NCBI GenBank assembly: GCA_002286715.1
Contig: NSJX01000004.1
Location: 74,253 to 138,252, forward strand
Length of the DNA stretch: 64,000 bases
Reading direction: 5' to 3'
Source of the DNA: Dentipellis sp. KUC8613
Taxonomy: Eukaryota > Basidiomycota > Agaricomycetes > Russulales > Hericiaceae
Every line of letters begins with the position of its first letter. Position 1 is the stretch's first letter. Positions 48,709 to 60,445 of the stretch are shown piece after piece. The position numbers and the translations under genes are program-made. Below the pieces are notes generated by a model, which was not told where the DNA came from, made no database searches, and worked only from the letters and a program-made list of their open reading frames with translations.

Positions 48709-49643
48709 CGTCGGGTGTCTGTTTTCTGGGATGAGTACGACGCGACCGTCAAAGAAAAAAGCGTTCCACTGACCTTGTTCTTGCGGGGGGTGGTCGATAG
48801 AGGAGACGACTGGCTTACACACCTCCTCGCACCATACAGTTACGTAACACAAGCCACTCGAACTCTATTTTCTCAAGCTACACACCTGATCCGGCAGATG
48901 CCGTAGCCGTGAACCCGGCCGTCGTGACTACCAATATGAGGTTTGCCAGCGCATGCACGCCAGGCAGCTGCATGAACTGGATGCTTTATTTCTGACGTAC
49001 ACTAGTGCTGAGCGCTGAGCATGAGAACGACAGCTTTATATATGACCGACCGTCAGACACCCTCGATGAGGATTTCTGCCGGTCAGCAAAGCTCTCTTGT
49101 CTCAAATCCTCAATTGTATCCTGCAACCTCCTAATATCAAGGACACTGGCAACTGGTAACAGGTAAGTGTGCGCTTAGCTTGGCTTGTCGACTTGAAGAT
49201 CTGATTAGAATTCTGACTTATCAAAACTCGTAGCTCGGGTGTATTTAGAATGCAGGACACCGTGACTGGGCTATGCTGCACTGGATGACCATCGATGGTC
49301 TCGAAGGTTGCGCTTCGATTTCCGGTGCATGAGTAGCAGTACCCTGGAATGTGCTAGGATCTCTTGTTCTGACAATAGCTCCATGATATCAGAACAAGTC
49401 TACATCGACTCGTCCTATAGCCAGGAGCATATCAATCATCCGACGGTCTGTCCGCTTCCTTGCTCTGCTCGTCGCACGCACTCTTGCTCCCAAATCTTCA
49501 CACCAACTCCTGATCCCGTTCGGCGTTTGCATGTCCGCCACTTTGGTGTCCTTCTCCGTTCTTATATAAGACCAAGTCATGCTGATGTCTCGAGCTTGGA
49601 GCATCTCACCCGCAATTCCTCCAGAGCCAGCAGTCTTGGAACC
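48709..49643. other. Divergent intergenic region
   Basis: About 935 bases between the RPL19 and 7TM copy B start codons, likely holding the strong RPL19 promoter. No gene recognised. Confidence 0.4.
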
Positions 49644-50985
49644 ATGCCGATATCCATGATTGTGGCCACGCAGATTTCCATCTGCCTGGAGGATTTCTTG
49701 TTTTGTTCGTATAATCCCTTTCTCTGTGGCTGTATGCATAGCTAATAGCCTTAGCAGCTAACTTTCTTGTTCTACTCGTTCTTGTCATCCTAGTGTTGAC
49801 AAGGAAAGGCTCCGAACGGCCTGCGAAGATCCTGATCTTCGGCCTATTTTTCACCACCTTATGTATATTCTCTGTAAGATCACATCCATCAAATGTGAAG
49901 CATCTTCGCCTCGTTGACGTCTAAGCAGCACATTTTCATCGACTTTTTCCGAGTGTTTAAGGCACAGGTTATGGGTTCCCCCAGCAAATCCAACGCTTAC
50001 CTCGGCAATCTGACTAACCCATCATTCGTTGCGAAATCCGTTATCTTGAGCTGTCAGGTCTTCATTGGCGATTCTATCAATGTAGGCTACACCTTACATA
50101 TTCATACTCGCATATTTCTGACGCCTTCTGCGCCGACAGGTGTGGCGTCTTTTTGTCGTCTCCAAACGTAAATACATCCACGTCGTTCTCCCAGGCCTCG
50201 GGATGCTGGGATCTTTAAGTGAGACATATATGTTGTCCTTGCTGTTCCATCTAATAGTCTGTGTAGCATGCGGCATCTTAGTAGCAGTTACCTCCGCAGA
50301 ATCATCTTGGCCTATTATCTTCGACAACCACTTCATTGTGCCCTGCGCTGCATTGACTATGTATGTCAATATCCACTGTACTGGTGCGAAAAGCTGCTGC
50401 TTCACTCGTAATTGGAAGCGAACTAATCTCAAACTAGGCATGATCATATGGCACATATGCTCTAGGCAAGCTTACCACTGTGTCAATGTCCCAAGGACCA
50501 TCTGGCCTGCTGTCTCGGTAGTCATCGAGAGCTGCCTTTTGTACACAACAAGCCTGGTTGTCTTCATTGCGACATTCATCACCAAATCCAATGGCCAAAT
50601 GGCAGCACTGGATGCGATCGTCCCTCTCGTGGTACGTCGATCCGATTGTGGTGTCTCGATCTTCAACTGAGAGGCGTCCAAGGGCATCATATATTGCCTG
50701 ATCATCTTGCAGATACGCTATGCGCGTTGGACTCGCAGCGATACGAGCCGTGTCCACACTCTGCAAATACAGTGGCCGAAACGAGCCGCCAGAACCCCAG
50801 AAGAGTGTTCCCGTATCTCAGGTAGCATCGGGCCTCCGCTCACGGTCCAAATTACCCGCGAGGTAGAGCAGCATCTTGACTCCCCACCCCCAACTGCCAA
50901 AATTGGTAGGGGGTTGGAATCCAAAGAGGTTTCGGATAAGCCACTGTGTACACCATCAGTCCTAGCCTTGGTGGAAGTTCCATAG
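49644..50985 (+). CDS. Orphan 7TM fungal membrane protein (copy B)
   Basis: Plus-strand paralogue of copies A and C, reconstructed from about eight exons that keep phase. Helix 1 is MPISMIVATQISICLEDFLF joined to NFLVLLVLVILVLTRKG, followed by ILIFGLFFTTLCIFS. After an intron, HIFIDFFRVFKAQVMGSPSK and SVILSCQVFIGDSIN are joined to VWRLFVVSKRKYIHVVLPGL. ICVACGILVAVTSAESSWP, MYVNIHCTG, VVIESCLLYTTSLVVFIATF and SNGQMAALDAIVPLV complete the helices. The tail begins GIIYCLIILQIRYARW, contains ITREVEQH (identical to copy C) and ends SVLALVEVP (TAG at 50983-50985). Every intron position I can place matches copy C, so it is an intact tandem duplicate. Confidence 0.75.
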
Positions 50986-52187
50986 TGATATGAACGGCAT
51001 GGATGGACGAAGAGGCTCGCTATACCCTTGTATATGCTGAGCTCCCATACCGTTGAGGACTACTGCACAATATTTCTGGTGGAGATGTTCGTTACATCTG
51101 TAAGTTGTCACGCGCTACGCATACCCAATACATCATGCTGCACCTCAGCCACCATCGCAAGATCAACCTTCTGATTTACGCTGACCTTCCGATTTGAATA
51201 GATCATCGTGACCGTTGCAGATCGTGCAGTGTTCCGTGTCTCAATGGCTTTACAATGAACTCGTCAGAACTTTCGGCGGAAGTGGAGGGCAATCAAGCCT
51301 GGCGCTATTGGTCTATTGCGTATGCTGTACTGATGAACACAAGTCGAGAAGATATGAACAGTGCACTGCAGTGGTGCGTTCTCTACGTTGATGGATTGGC
51401 GCCGTGGAAACTGCAGAAGTTGGGTACTGAGAATTTGTAATTTCTGTTTGACGCACGTCTGATCTCGAAGGTAAGGACCGCTGCTTCAAAGTCTCGTCTT
51501 ACTGAAGATCTGGCAGGAAATCGAATGAGATTATGCTGCGCCTCGAACGTACGTCCAAACAAGGGTTCCAGCTCTCACCGCTTCAGACCCGCGCACTATT
51601 TCGAATTTCAGTGGACGGCGCCGGTTGGAGGCGTGCGTTGCGAGCATGCCATATACAGTACCGGTGAGAGCGGAAAGCTTGTACCCCATCGGCAACGTTC
51701 GAGTCAGCCGGTCGATTGAACTTTCTCCACGTTCTACGCCACCGACACCGAGTTGGACAGTTCGGAACATCATGAAACACGTGTACCCTTATCGCAACAG
51801 CTACAGCGCTTCCAGGATAAGTATGCGATACCGTAATACCTGTCGAAGCTTCACGAAGGCGTGGGCATCCTTGCGGTCGCAAAAACGTCCTGATGGCCGT
51901 GACATCTGTCTCCTCCAGACAATATTCAATATGCGCGGACTGCGATGCTTGATCTCGCGTTTCCAAACCCCATGCATCAAGCATGGATGTACGCCGATGT
52001 CGAAGGTTGTATAGAGCTTATAGAGTTCCAATGATGCATGTGAGGTGGGAGCGTGTGCTGCCTCGATGGGTAAGCCTTTCCCGTTTCCTAACTCTGACGG
52101 AAGGAATACGCGTTCCTGCTATACTCGGCGCCTCTACGAGTCTCTTATACCCCCAGGTATCCATATGGACGCCTGGTCTTCCCCACC
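50986..52187. other. Unresolved intergenic region between 7TM copies B and C
   Basis: About 1.2 kb. Short open stretches, such as one starting MLRLERTSKQGFQ near 51533, have no family match I can name and cannot be joined into a gene. I found none of the 7TM family landmarks here, so a third decayed copy is not supported. Confidence 0.4.
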
Positions 52188-53503
52188 ATGGGCATCAGTA
52201 TAGTGAAGGCGGAGCTGCTCGCCCTATGTCTAGAGGACTTCTTGTTCGGTGCGTACATCCAGGCCATCTACAACTTGGCGGAACACTGATTTCATGGACA
52301 CAAAAATAGGCATCTTCGCCACCCTGGCGTTCATGGCTATAGTTGTCCTCCTGCGTAGAGGACCGACCACATCAAAGAAAACACTGCTATCTGCGTTATG
52401 CTGCATGATCCTTTTCGCGACAGCCGTAAGCCAGAAGATCTCCGAGAAGCACCCACCTGCTGACCTGCGCTGATAGCACATCCTCATCGATTTCGTTCGG
52501 GCGTTCGATGCATTCGTGCCCGCAGACGGAAGTGCAGCTGCCTACTTTTCCAACCTCGCCGACCCCGTGTTCCTCACGAAAAGCGCCTTCATGACCATGC
52601 AAGTCACGTTCGGTGACTGTGTCAATGTGCGTCTTGCCAGTCGTGTGCCCTGATATCCGCCCACCGGCATCCCTCTACAGATCTGGCGATGTTGGATTGT
52701 TTCGGGAAGACGAATACTACCGATTGTCCTGCCTACAGTAGGAATGCTGGGTGGTTTCGGTGAGCAACACAGTCAGACCGTCTCGTGCGGTTCTGAACGT
52801 ACTATCGTGTATCTCGTAGCCTCGGGTATTGCCATCATAGTAACGATAGCCCAAGCCTCGTCCCAGGACACCATCTTCGACTCCGCGAAGCGATGGATCA
52901 TGCCCTACTTCATCCTAACAATGTGCGTCAACATTTACTGTACAGGTGCGCACCTATACCTCCTTCCCAAGCCCTTGGTGCTCACGGGTTTGATACCCAC
53001 AGCGATGATCCTGTGGATTATCTTCCGAAACTACAACCCGCACGCCGTCTTCGGGCACACCCGCCGCGCCATCGCCGTGATCATCGAAAGCGGGTCCCTC
53101 TACACGGCCAGCATCCTGGGCTTCCTCTCTGCATACTTCGCACAGTCGAACGGCCAATACCCCGCTCTTGACGTCGTCGTCCCTCTTGTGGTGCGTAAAC
53201 CCCATGATGACCCGCGCCATGCAGACTCACCTAAACCTCATTGGCGTTGGCTAGGGCATCATATACTGCCTTATCCTGCTGCAAACCGAATACATGCACG
53301 GCGACGGCACCAACTCGATCCACACCACGCGCGTCGAGTGGCCCTCCCGCCGGCGAGGGTCCAGCGGCGAGCCGGGCCTGCCGCACTACGCGACGTCGCC
53401 GCTCGCGATCGAGATCACGAGGGAGGTCGAGCAGCACGAGATGCAGCGCACGGGGAAGGAGAAGCACGACTTTGAGGTAGAGGTGGCGGATGTGTCAGTG
53501 TAG
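52188..53503 (+). CDS. Orphan 7TM fungal membrane protein (copy C)
   Basis: Tandem paralogue of copy B. The start MGISIVKAELLALCLEDFLF is joined across an intron (about 52240-52310) to GIFATLAFMAIVVLLRRG and then CCMILFATA. HILIDFVRAFDAFVPADGS, AFMTMQVTFGDCVNIWRCW (family motif), IVLPTVGMLGGF, ASGIAIIVTIAQASSQDT, MPYFILTMCVNIYCTG, AIAVIIESGSLYTASILGFL and SNGQYPALDVVVPLV follow. The last exon begins GIIYCLILLQTEYMHGDG and carries ITREVEQHEMQRTGKEKHDF in the cytosolic tail, ending VADVSV (TAG at 53501-53503). Seven hydrophobic segments are seen. Copies B and C share order, intron positions and tail motif. Function unknown, and receptor-like topology is only suggestive. Confidence 0.78.
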
Positions 53504-53940
53504 AGCTGTGTTTTGCACATCGACTCGTCAGTGCAGTGTATTTGTAGCTCTTGCATAAGGCCAATTGGACACCCGGCCAGTATTTATACCTGTAACTTTA
53601 TATCACCGTCATTATTGACTTTCCCTCGGCATGAAAAGCAAAAAAGCATACCAATCATCCTACTTCACACCACTGTGTCCTACAAATACTCCGCGAAACC
53701 GAAAAAAAGAGTGGTCATTCCAATCATCAAAGCATCCTATCTCTGTCTAAAAACAAACTGATACCGGTAAGATGTGCGCTAATATAAATATAGATAGTAT
53801 ACAATTAGTACAACAGCAGTACAACCAACCGACCGTCCATCCCCACACAGACCCGAAACCCCACCCGAACCATGCTACCAGGCGTCAGGCCTGAAAAAAA
53901 CGCTCAGTACAGGAGGAGCGCAAATTAATGAGGCGATGGC

Positions 53941-56900
53941 TTACCCAAAAAACTTCCTAGTGTCGTCCTGAGAGACGGTCTTCAACGGCAGCGACATCGC
54001 ATCTGCCGTCCTATTATACACGGTGTTCCCCCACCACGACTGGATTGTGTTCTTCCCAATATCACCATGCCGTGGATATTGGAGGCTACGCAACACCAAG
54101 ACCGTGAGAACGTCGTCCTCACTCTCAATGCACAGAAGTAAATAACGTACCAGAAGAACACCAGCAGCGTCCCAATCGCAGTTCCACAATCCAAGGCAGC
54201 CGACAGTACATCTTCGCGAGGCCGACTGTCAGCATACCATCATAGAACCAAGCAGCACGAAGGCGGACTCACAATTGTACTTCGCCCACCACCCAAAATG
54301 TCGTTTTCGGATGACATAGTTGAAAATGAATCCAACGATCGCCCACGGGATGTAATTCACCGCAGTCGCTGGCGGTATCCAGTCCGTGCCAGACAGGATG
54401 ACGGGGACACTGCAGACGAGGACGGATGTAAGGTCAGCATGTCATGACAAGCGAAAGTGACAGCGGTGATACTGACTTTATGTATCGGAAGAAACTGCTC
54501 GGCCACCGCTTGTTGATTGCCCAGCCGATGATGGGCGCGACCGCGCCGACGAGGAAGAACCATGTCAAGCCGCTGAAAGTAGAGAAAATTAGCATGCTAG
54601 ATGATGTTGGCGATGTGACAAATGTGACTCGCTGGTAGACTTGGCCTGACGAGAACTGCCGTTGTGGGCCAATGACGCCAAAGACGATGCTTGCGACATA
54701 GAACGTCTCCGCATTCGCACATACGAAGCTACAAGCGCACCATCAGCAAAAATTCGCAAACGCCAGAGGTCAAGGAGCAACATACTGGTCCTTCTGCGTC
54801 GGCTCGCAAATTCCATCAATATGCCCAAACATCCTGTACGCCAATAAGCCACAAACACACACATCTCTGGTAACCAAACGCACCATATCTGGACAGCAAG
54901 CTGTACCGTCCCCGCAACGACGCTCGCGACAATCTGCGCGGAGATCTCAGCCTCCTCCGATAACCCCTCGGCCCATCGCACGTACCTGACACCAGAACAT
55001 CGTCCTCGGCGGCACCTTCATATAATGTCCGAGCTTCATATCCGACGTGAACTGCAGCGCCTGCGTCATCATCTATCCGCGCCCCGGCCATCAGCACCCC
55101 ATCCAGCTCGTGCGCGCCAACCGCCACAAACGCTAAACTGCACTTACGATATAGCCGTACGTCTTGAACATCATCATCGCGAGCGGCTTGCCGGGGAGCA
55201 CGTAGCCCGCAATGAGCTCCGTGATGACGTTCAGCCCGATCTGCTGGTTCGTGATCGCCTGGATCATGCCCAGAGGTACGATATAAAACGCGGCGATCGC
55301 GATGGACAGGAAGAGGCCCCAGATGGGCATCTGTGTCGGCCACACTTCCACCGTGATGGCGCTCATCATGAACATGATCACTGCGGACATAGACAGGTGA
55401 GGGTCGGATTCAGGTGGTGCGCAGTGGAACAGATCGTACCGAAGATGCAGATGTACCACCATTCGGGAACTGCGGACAAGCTGTTAGAACAAAATTTCTT
55501 CGAGTCGGTGATAAGAACCACGCCGTACCTGCACGGTATCGGGACATCAACCGCGCATGGACATCGGGTTGTTCGTGAAGGGATCTTCGGGCTTGCGTCC
55601 ATATCAGCTTCCGGAAGTACAAGACGGAATGGACGAGTGTTGCTGTGATGCTGGCAAAGTTCATGCCATACGCCACAGCGAATGTTGTCCTAAAAGTCGG
55701 GAGCGTCATTAATGATTTTACGTTAGAAAGGCAGAAATATAGAAGCGTACGAGAGAAATAGCGGGCTGTATTTCTTGTACTGCTCGAGGTCCAATGTCTG
55801 ATTCGGGGTTAGTATCCTAGAGATGTTGTAGGATGCTCCTGTGTTATCGAACGGTTGTCGCGAAGACATTCTAAAGAACATCGTCAGCCTTCAGCGAATG
55901 GTCCCATTCCCAGGATCACTTACGGTGTGTACGTTGAATGCCACGTGTTAGTATACTAATGGAACATGTCAAAAGGCGTATCGTCTAAAGGGACAGCCGT
56001 CATACGTACGTAGAAAATAGGGGTCAGAATCCCTGAAAATAGGTCAGCACCCGTACAGGCACGGTTCAATTATGAGGCAACTTACAAAAAAAGATCACAA
56101 AGCCCGCTGTCACGTTTGCTTCCGCCCACCCTGAAAGAAACGTTCAGCGGATGCCCTTTACGCTGAAAGGGTGTCGACATACAAGGCGTAGCGAGCCTAA
56201 CGCGAACGACGGGTTTAAGTGATGCTTTCTTAGAACAAACAACAGATACTCACGGACTACCGATGTAGGCAATGTTGTTCCAGTCAAAGGTTAGGATGGA
56301 CATGCCTATATCACCGTTGAAACCCATATAAACACCAGTGGTACAGAGATACTTACCCAATCCTGAGTTGTAGCCAAATAGTTGATTTATTTTCTGCAAA
56401 ATGAGATAGACTCGATCAACCCAACGCAGGGACGACGCAGCAGCAAAAACTCACGACTATGATTCGAAGAACACGTCAAAAATTCAGTACCCTAGATCGC
56501 GTGACCCTCGAACTAAACACTCACTATCATTCGGCCAAATCCAAGTGACCTGCGGCCAATTGTCAGCAAGCGGGACTTCCGACGTGCAACCCGAGCGCTT
56601 ACCCAAGTGAAAGTAGACAGCGCAGTAAAGAGGTAGCCTGGGAATATATCTGAAGAAAGGGGCAATGTCGGACCGGGTCTCTCCACGAAATTTCACTGGC
56701 TGCTCACACCAAACCGTCGCCGCACAAAATCCGTAGAGGAAAAATCGTTCGCGGCTGATTCCGTGCTGGCCAAAGCCGGGATATTGTTGTGAGTGGAGGG
56801 TATTGAAAAGAGCGCAAGCGACCAGATTTGCAGGCCAGACTGTACACGAGACACTTAGCAGAGGCTGAGGGTGGGAATGCCAAGCACGTACTCATAGATG

Positions 56901-58106
56901 GAGGGGAGACAAGGAATCGTTTGACGACACCACCAAGCGAGAATCCTATCAGCTGAGTGGACATGACAAGGAGCCATTGGAAACTAAAAGACCACGTTGT
57001 TCCATAGTATTTCTGTTGTACCGCCAGGATGTCGGTCTGTATGATAAGCGAAGATAACGTGCATGTTAGTGGATTGATCAGGGAAGCAACTCCGATGATT
57101 GCAATGAATTGAAGATAAACATACAGCGTATGCGGCCGTCGAGCCCACAGTAGCCATTACGGTGATAACGACGTGCTCCTTGACAGAGAATGGACCAGGG
57201 TTCAGCTGCATACCGGCTATTGAGACTATGGGCACGAAACGCGCCCATGCACATCCGAGGGGGTAGGACAGCAGCTGTGCGACCAACTGCGACGAAGCGA
57301 CGTTCAATATTTGCACCCATGCTGCTAACATTGTCAGTCGCACTCACCGAACCGATGGTGATGGCAGGATATCGAAAGTTTAAGAATTGGTTCAGTCCTG
57401 GAATGACAATGGCCCAGAGGAGACCTATTGTCCACGCTCGCAGGGTGTCGGCGGGCATGAACATGTCGTCGGTATTCGAGACCGCAGCGCGGACTTCGGG
57501 GTATGGCGACTCGTCCTCCCATTCTACGAAATAATCCTAAGGCCCACTTACCCGAACAGGAAGCCTTCGCAGACGTACCTTGGCTCGTCGTAGACGCGAG
57601 GTCAATGTTAGGATCATCGAATGGCGCGCCCTTCTCCACCACACTCTGCTCCTTCACGGTCAGACGCACGAACGCACAAGAGATTGCACAAACAGGACTT
57701 ACGACTCCTTGATAAGGGCATAGCAGGATCAAACGGTCAGCGGACGGTATAAAGCCTGTATGGGGAGTGCATGCTCACCACCGTCCTCGGTCACGACCCA
57801 TTTTGTCGCCTGAAACGAGTAATTTGCATCTGGCAGCGCCCCCTGCACCTCTGTGCTCTCCATGTTCGAGCGGTCTGATAACGGCCTCGATCTAAACCCG
57901 GATTGGTCGGAGAGGGCGCGGCTGGGGTGTTCATACAAGCAGTCCTGCGCCGGACGCGGTATATCGAGCGAGAGAGATGTCGTGGTGTCGGGCGGGGCGG
58001 GGGGATGTTCGGGGAGAGTGACGGCGGCGGAAGGGAGTGACGGTAGGAGGCGGGGGACGATATAAGACTTGAAGCAGTGCCCGTCGTAAGCGAGCGCCCC
58101 AGGCAC
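53941..58106 (-). CDS. OPT-family oligopeptide transporter
   Basis: Proton-coupled importer of short peptides or glutathione in the plasma membrane. Many short exons. A Ser/Pro-rich cytosolic N-terminus includes MESTEVQGALPDANYSF and then VVEKGAPFDDPNIDLAS. The next exons carry DDMFMPADTLRAWTIGLLWA, GLNQFLNFRYPAITIG, SYPLGCAWARFVPI and QLNPGPFSVKEHVVITVMAT (the OPT NPGPF signature), then TDILAVQQKYYG, WLLVMSTQLIGFSLGG and the conserved GISRERFFLYGF. Later helices include NNIAYIGS and the C-terminal WWGNTVYNRTADAMSLPLK, ending KFFG (TAA at 53941-53943). Two in-frame starts exist. ATG 58106 adds about 80 residues of disordered Pro/Ser sequence, and ATG 57863 gives a shorter N-terminus. I list the longer. 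Confidence 0.88.
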
Positions 58107-60445
58107 TCCCTTGTCAGGAACACTTGGACAAACACGGCATCATATTACAATTATTTCATCACTCGACAAACGCCCCACATCACTTCCACCGCAACTATCT
58201 TCCACGCTCAACACCTTTCAATGTCTTCTTGCAACCCTTTGCCTCCGAATTTTTTCTATTTTGGTCGTCCGACGTGGCGTAGGCGCTTCGCTGGGCAACG
58301 GACCTGCATTTCTACAGCACCCGGCCTCGAGCAGCTCCTTTGAAGGTCTAACGGTCGATGCGAACTGTAACTGCAGCTTCTCATGTCGCGCCAGCAAGAA
58401 TTGAAGACGCTACTCGCCTCCCGCTGCAACGGATCACCACAACCATCACGACGAAGCGCCAATCTGCAGCTTCCTTATCCAGCCCAGCGGGTTCAGGCCC
58501 ACCTCCTCGGGCCACCTACAACGCTAATACACTCTCAGCTTCGCCAATCACCAGCGGATCCGACCACCCTCAGAGGCCTCGCAAACACCAGGAAATCCGC
58601 ACTCATCGAGCACTGGGAAGATGACATCAGACCGCACTACAAACAGCGCGTTCATTTGATAACACCCCCGCAGGTCATCTGCACCGCAGCCTTTCCATAT
58701 CCATCGCCCCCAGCGAAGCCCACGGGCACTTCGGACATCGCACTCCCAGCTCTGCGGTCTCACGGCCCGGGGCCTCCAGCAATAGCTCCCGCAATCCTAG
58801 TAGTGCCAGGTGCCTGCTGCCATAATACGTCTCCTTCCCGCCGTCGCTCGGAGGCCCGCAAACGAGCCGCCCAGACAGGCCGCAGCTGTCCATCACGCCG
58901 CTGGCGATGAATGTTCGCCCTTATCGCCCGTTCAGCCACTGACAGTGCGCAGACACGCGTTGCTTACCGCAGATAGACAGACAGGCTCGCAGGACGGGGC
59001 TCTAGCAAAGACCGCGGCCAGGCCTGCGTAGACACGTTCTGCGACTAACGCCCAGGACTACTTAGTGCATCGTGGAGGTCGGGCTATCGAGGTGAGCAGA
59101 GTAAGCCCCAGTGCGTGTTGGACGTCGATTTCCCAGCGAATCGTTCAAAATCACTGAAAAAGGCCCAGGATCACGGACAGCACTGTGCTGCCAAGTGCGA
59201 ACGACACGATCATACGTACAATGTACATGTTGCAGCAGCAGCCAGCTTGCCATCACATCCGCCCTCGCACGCGCGTAGACAGCAATTCCCGAGCGTCGGG
59301 GCATTCATCCCCACACCCATACCGATAACCCCGCCCGAACTACCGACGCCCCGACGTCCCGCAGCTCTGACGTCGACTCTTATCCAAAGCCTTATCACAC
59401 CCCAGCCTCCGAGCGCATACGAACGGACGATCGGTGCGCCATGCTCGCGATTTACTTATCGCTGCGCTGCCCAGGGCCGGACCCTGCGCGTTGTCAAATT
59501 CCACCGCACCCACGAACCTAGGCTCGAGTTTGTCAATGCGATCACGGACGTGCAGATGCTAGGACGGACGCAGCTAGTAAGTAAGTAAGATCTTATCGTT
59601 AGGCGTTTGGCGTGTCCATCGAGCCCCGATCCTCGACCCTCGAGAGTGCGATCGACACCTTGGCCTGTACTCGCACAGCTGTACCGATAAAGTTACAGTT
59701 GATAGCATGCGCTCCAATGTATTTGTACAATACACACACAAATCTCTGTGGTCTTCGACTCTTCTGATACAGCATGTTCATAGACAAGTCAGATACCTTC
59801 TCCCGTCTGCCTGTCAAAGAAAGTCACCTTGAAACGCTGCTTGACCCGTATGTCCAGTCACAATCAGAACCTAGCACTGAGCCCCACAGCGGGCTCACCA
59901 CCACCCGACGCGGGAGGAACAGCGTTAGCCATAGATCTTCCTCACTGGCAGCGACTGCATGCAAAATGGCAATGACCATCCCCCACGAAGACCCAAGGTG
60001 TGAGACATCTGAATCAACGTGACGAACGAACAACGTTCCACTTGACATGTACAATCTAATGACCGACCCGTGCCGGTGGTCGAGCTGGACCGGCTACTAA
60101 ACGCGAATGCAGCAAACCTACCTCCCTGCGGTGCTGCTCCGAATCCGCAACGTCCGTTTCCCTGAGCGTCCGCACGCGTGGGCCCACACGAGTCGGAGCC
60201 CATCCACAAACGACAATCGAAGCCCCCAAGCAACCCCGAATCTCCAAACCCAGGAACTGCACCCGAGCTACACAACAATCACACGCACATGGTGCTAGTG
60301 CAACCCTCCCTCAACAAGGGAACCCAAACACTAAACGTCAAACGTCTATAAGGTATGCTATATCCCCAATCAATTACAGTATCATGCAACTACTCTACAA
60401 TACACACGCACGCACGTGAATCTATCACGCACACCACCTCCAACC
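58107..60445. other. Gene-poor region
   Basis: About 2.3 kb. Open frames exist, for example 58383-58910 (+) and 59115-59588 (+), but they are Pro/Arg/Ser-rich, have no recognised domain and do not link by credible introns. Possibly promoter, a non-coding transcript or a very divergent gene. Confidence 0.4.

Noticed and set aside
50986..52187. Possible decayed fourth 7TM copy between copies B and C
   Set aside because: None of the family landmarks (W-R-C-W, C-T-G after MYVNI, S-N-G-Q, ITREVEQH) is present in any frame.
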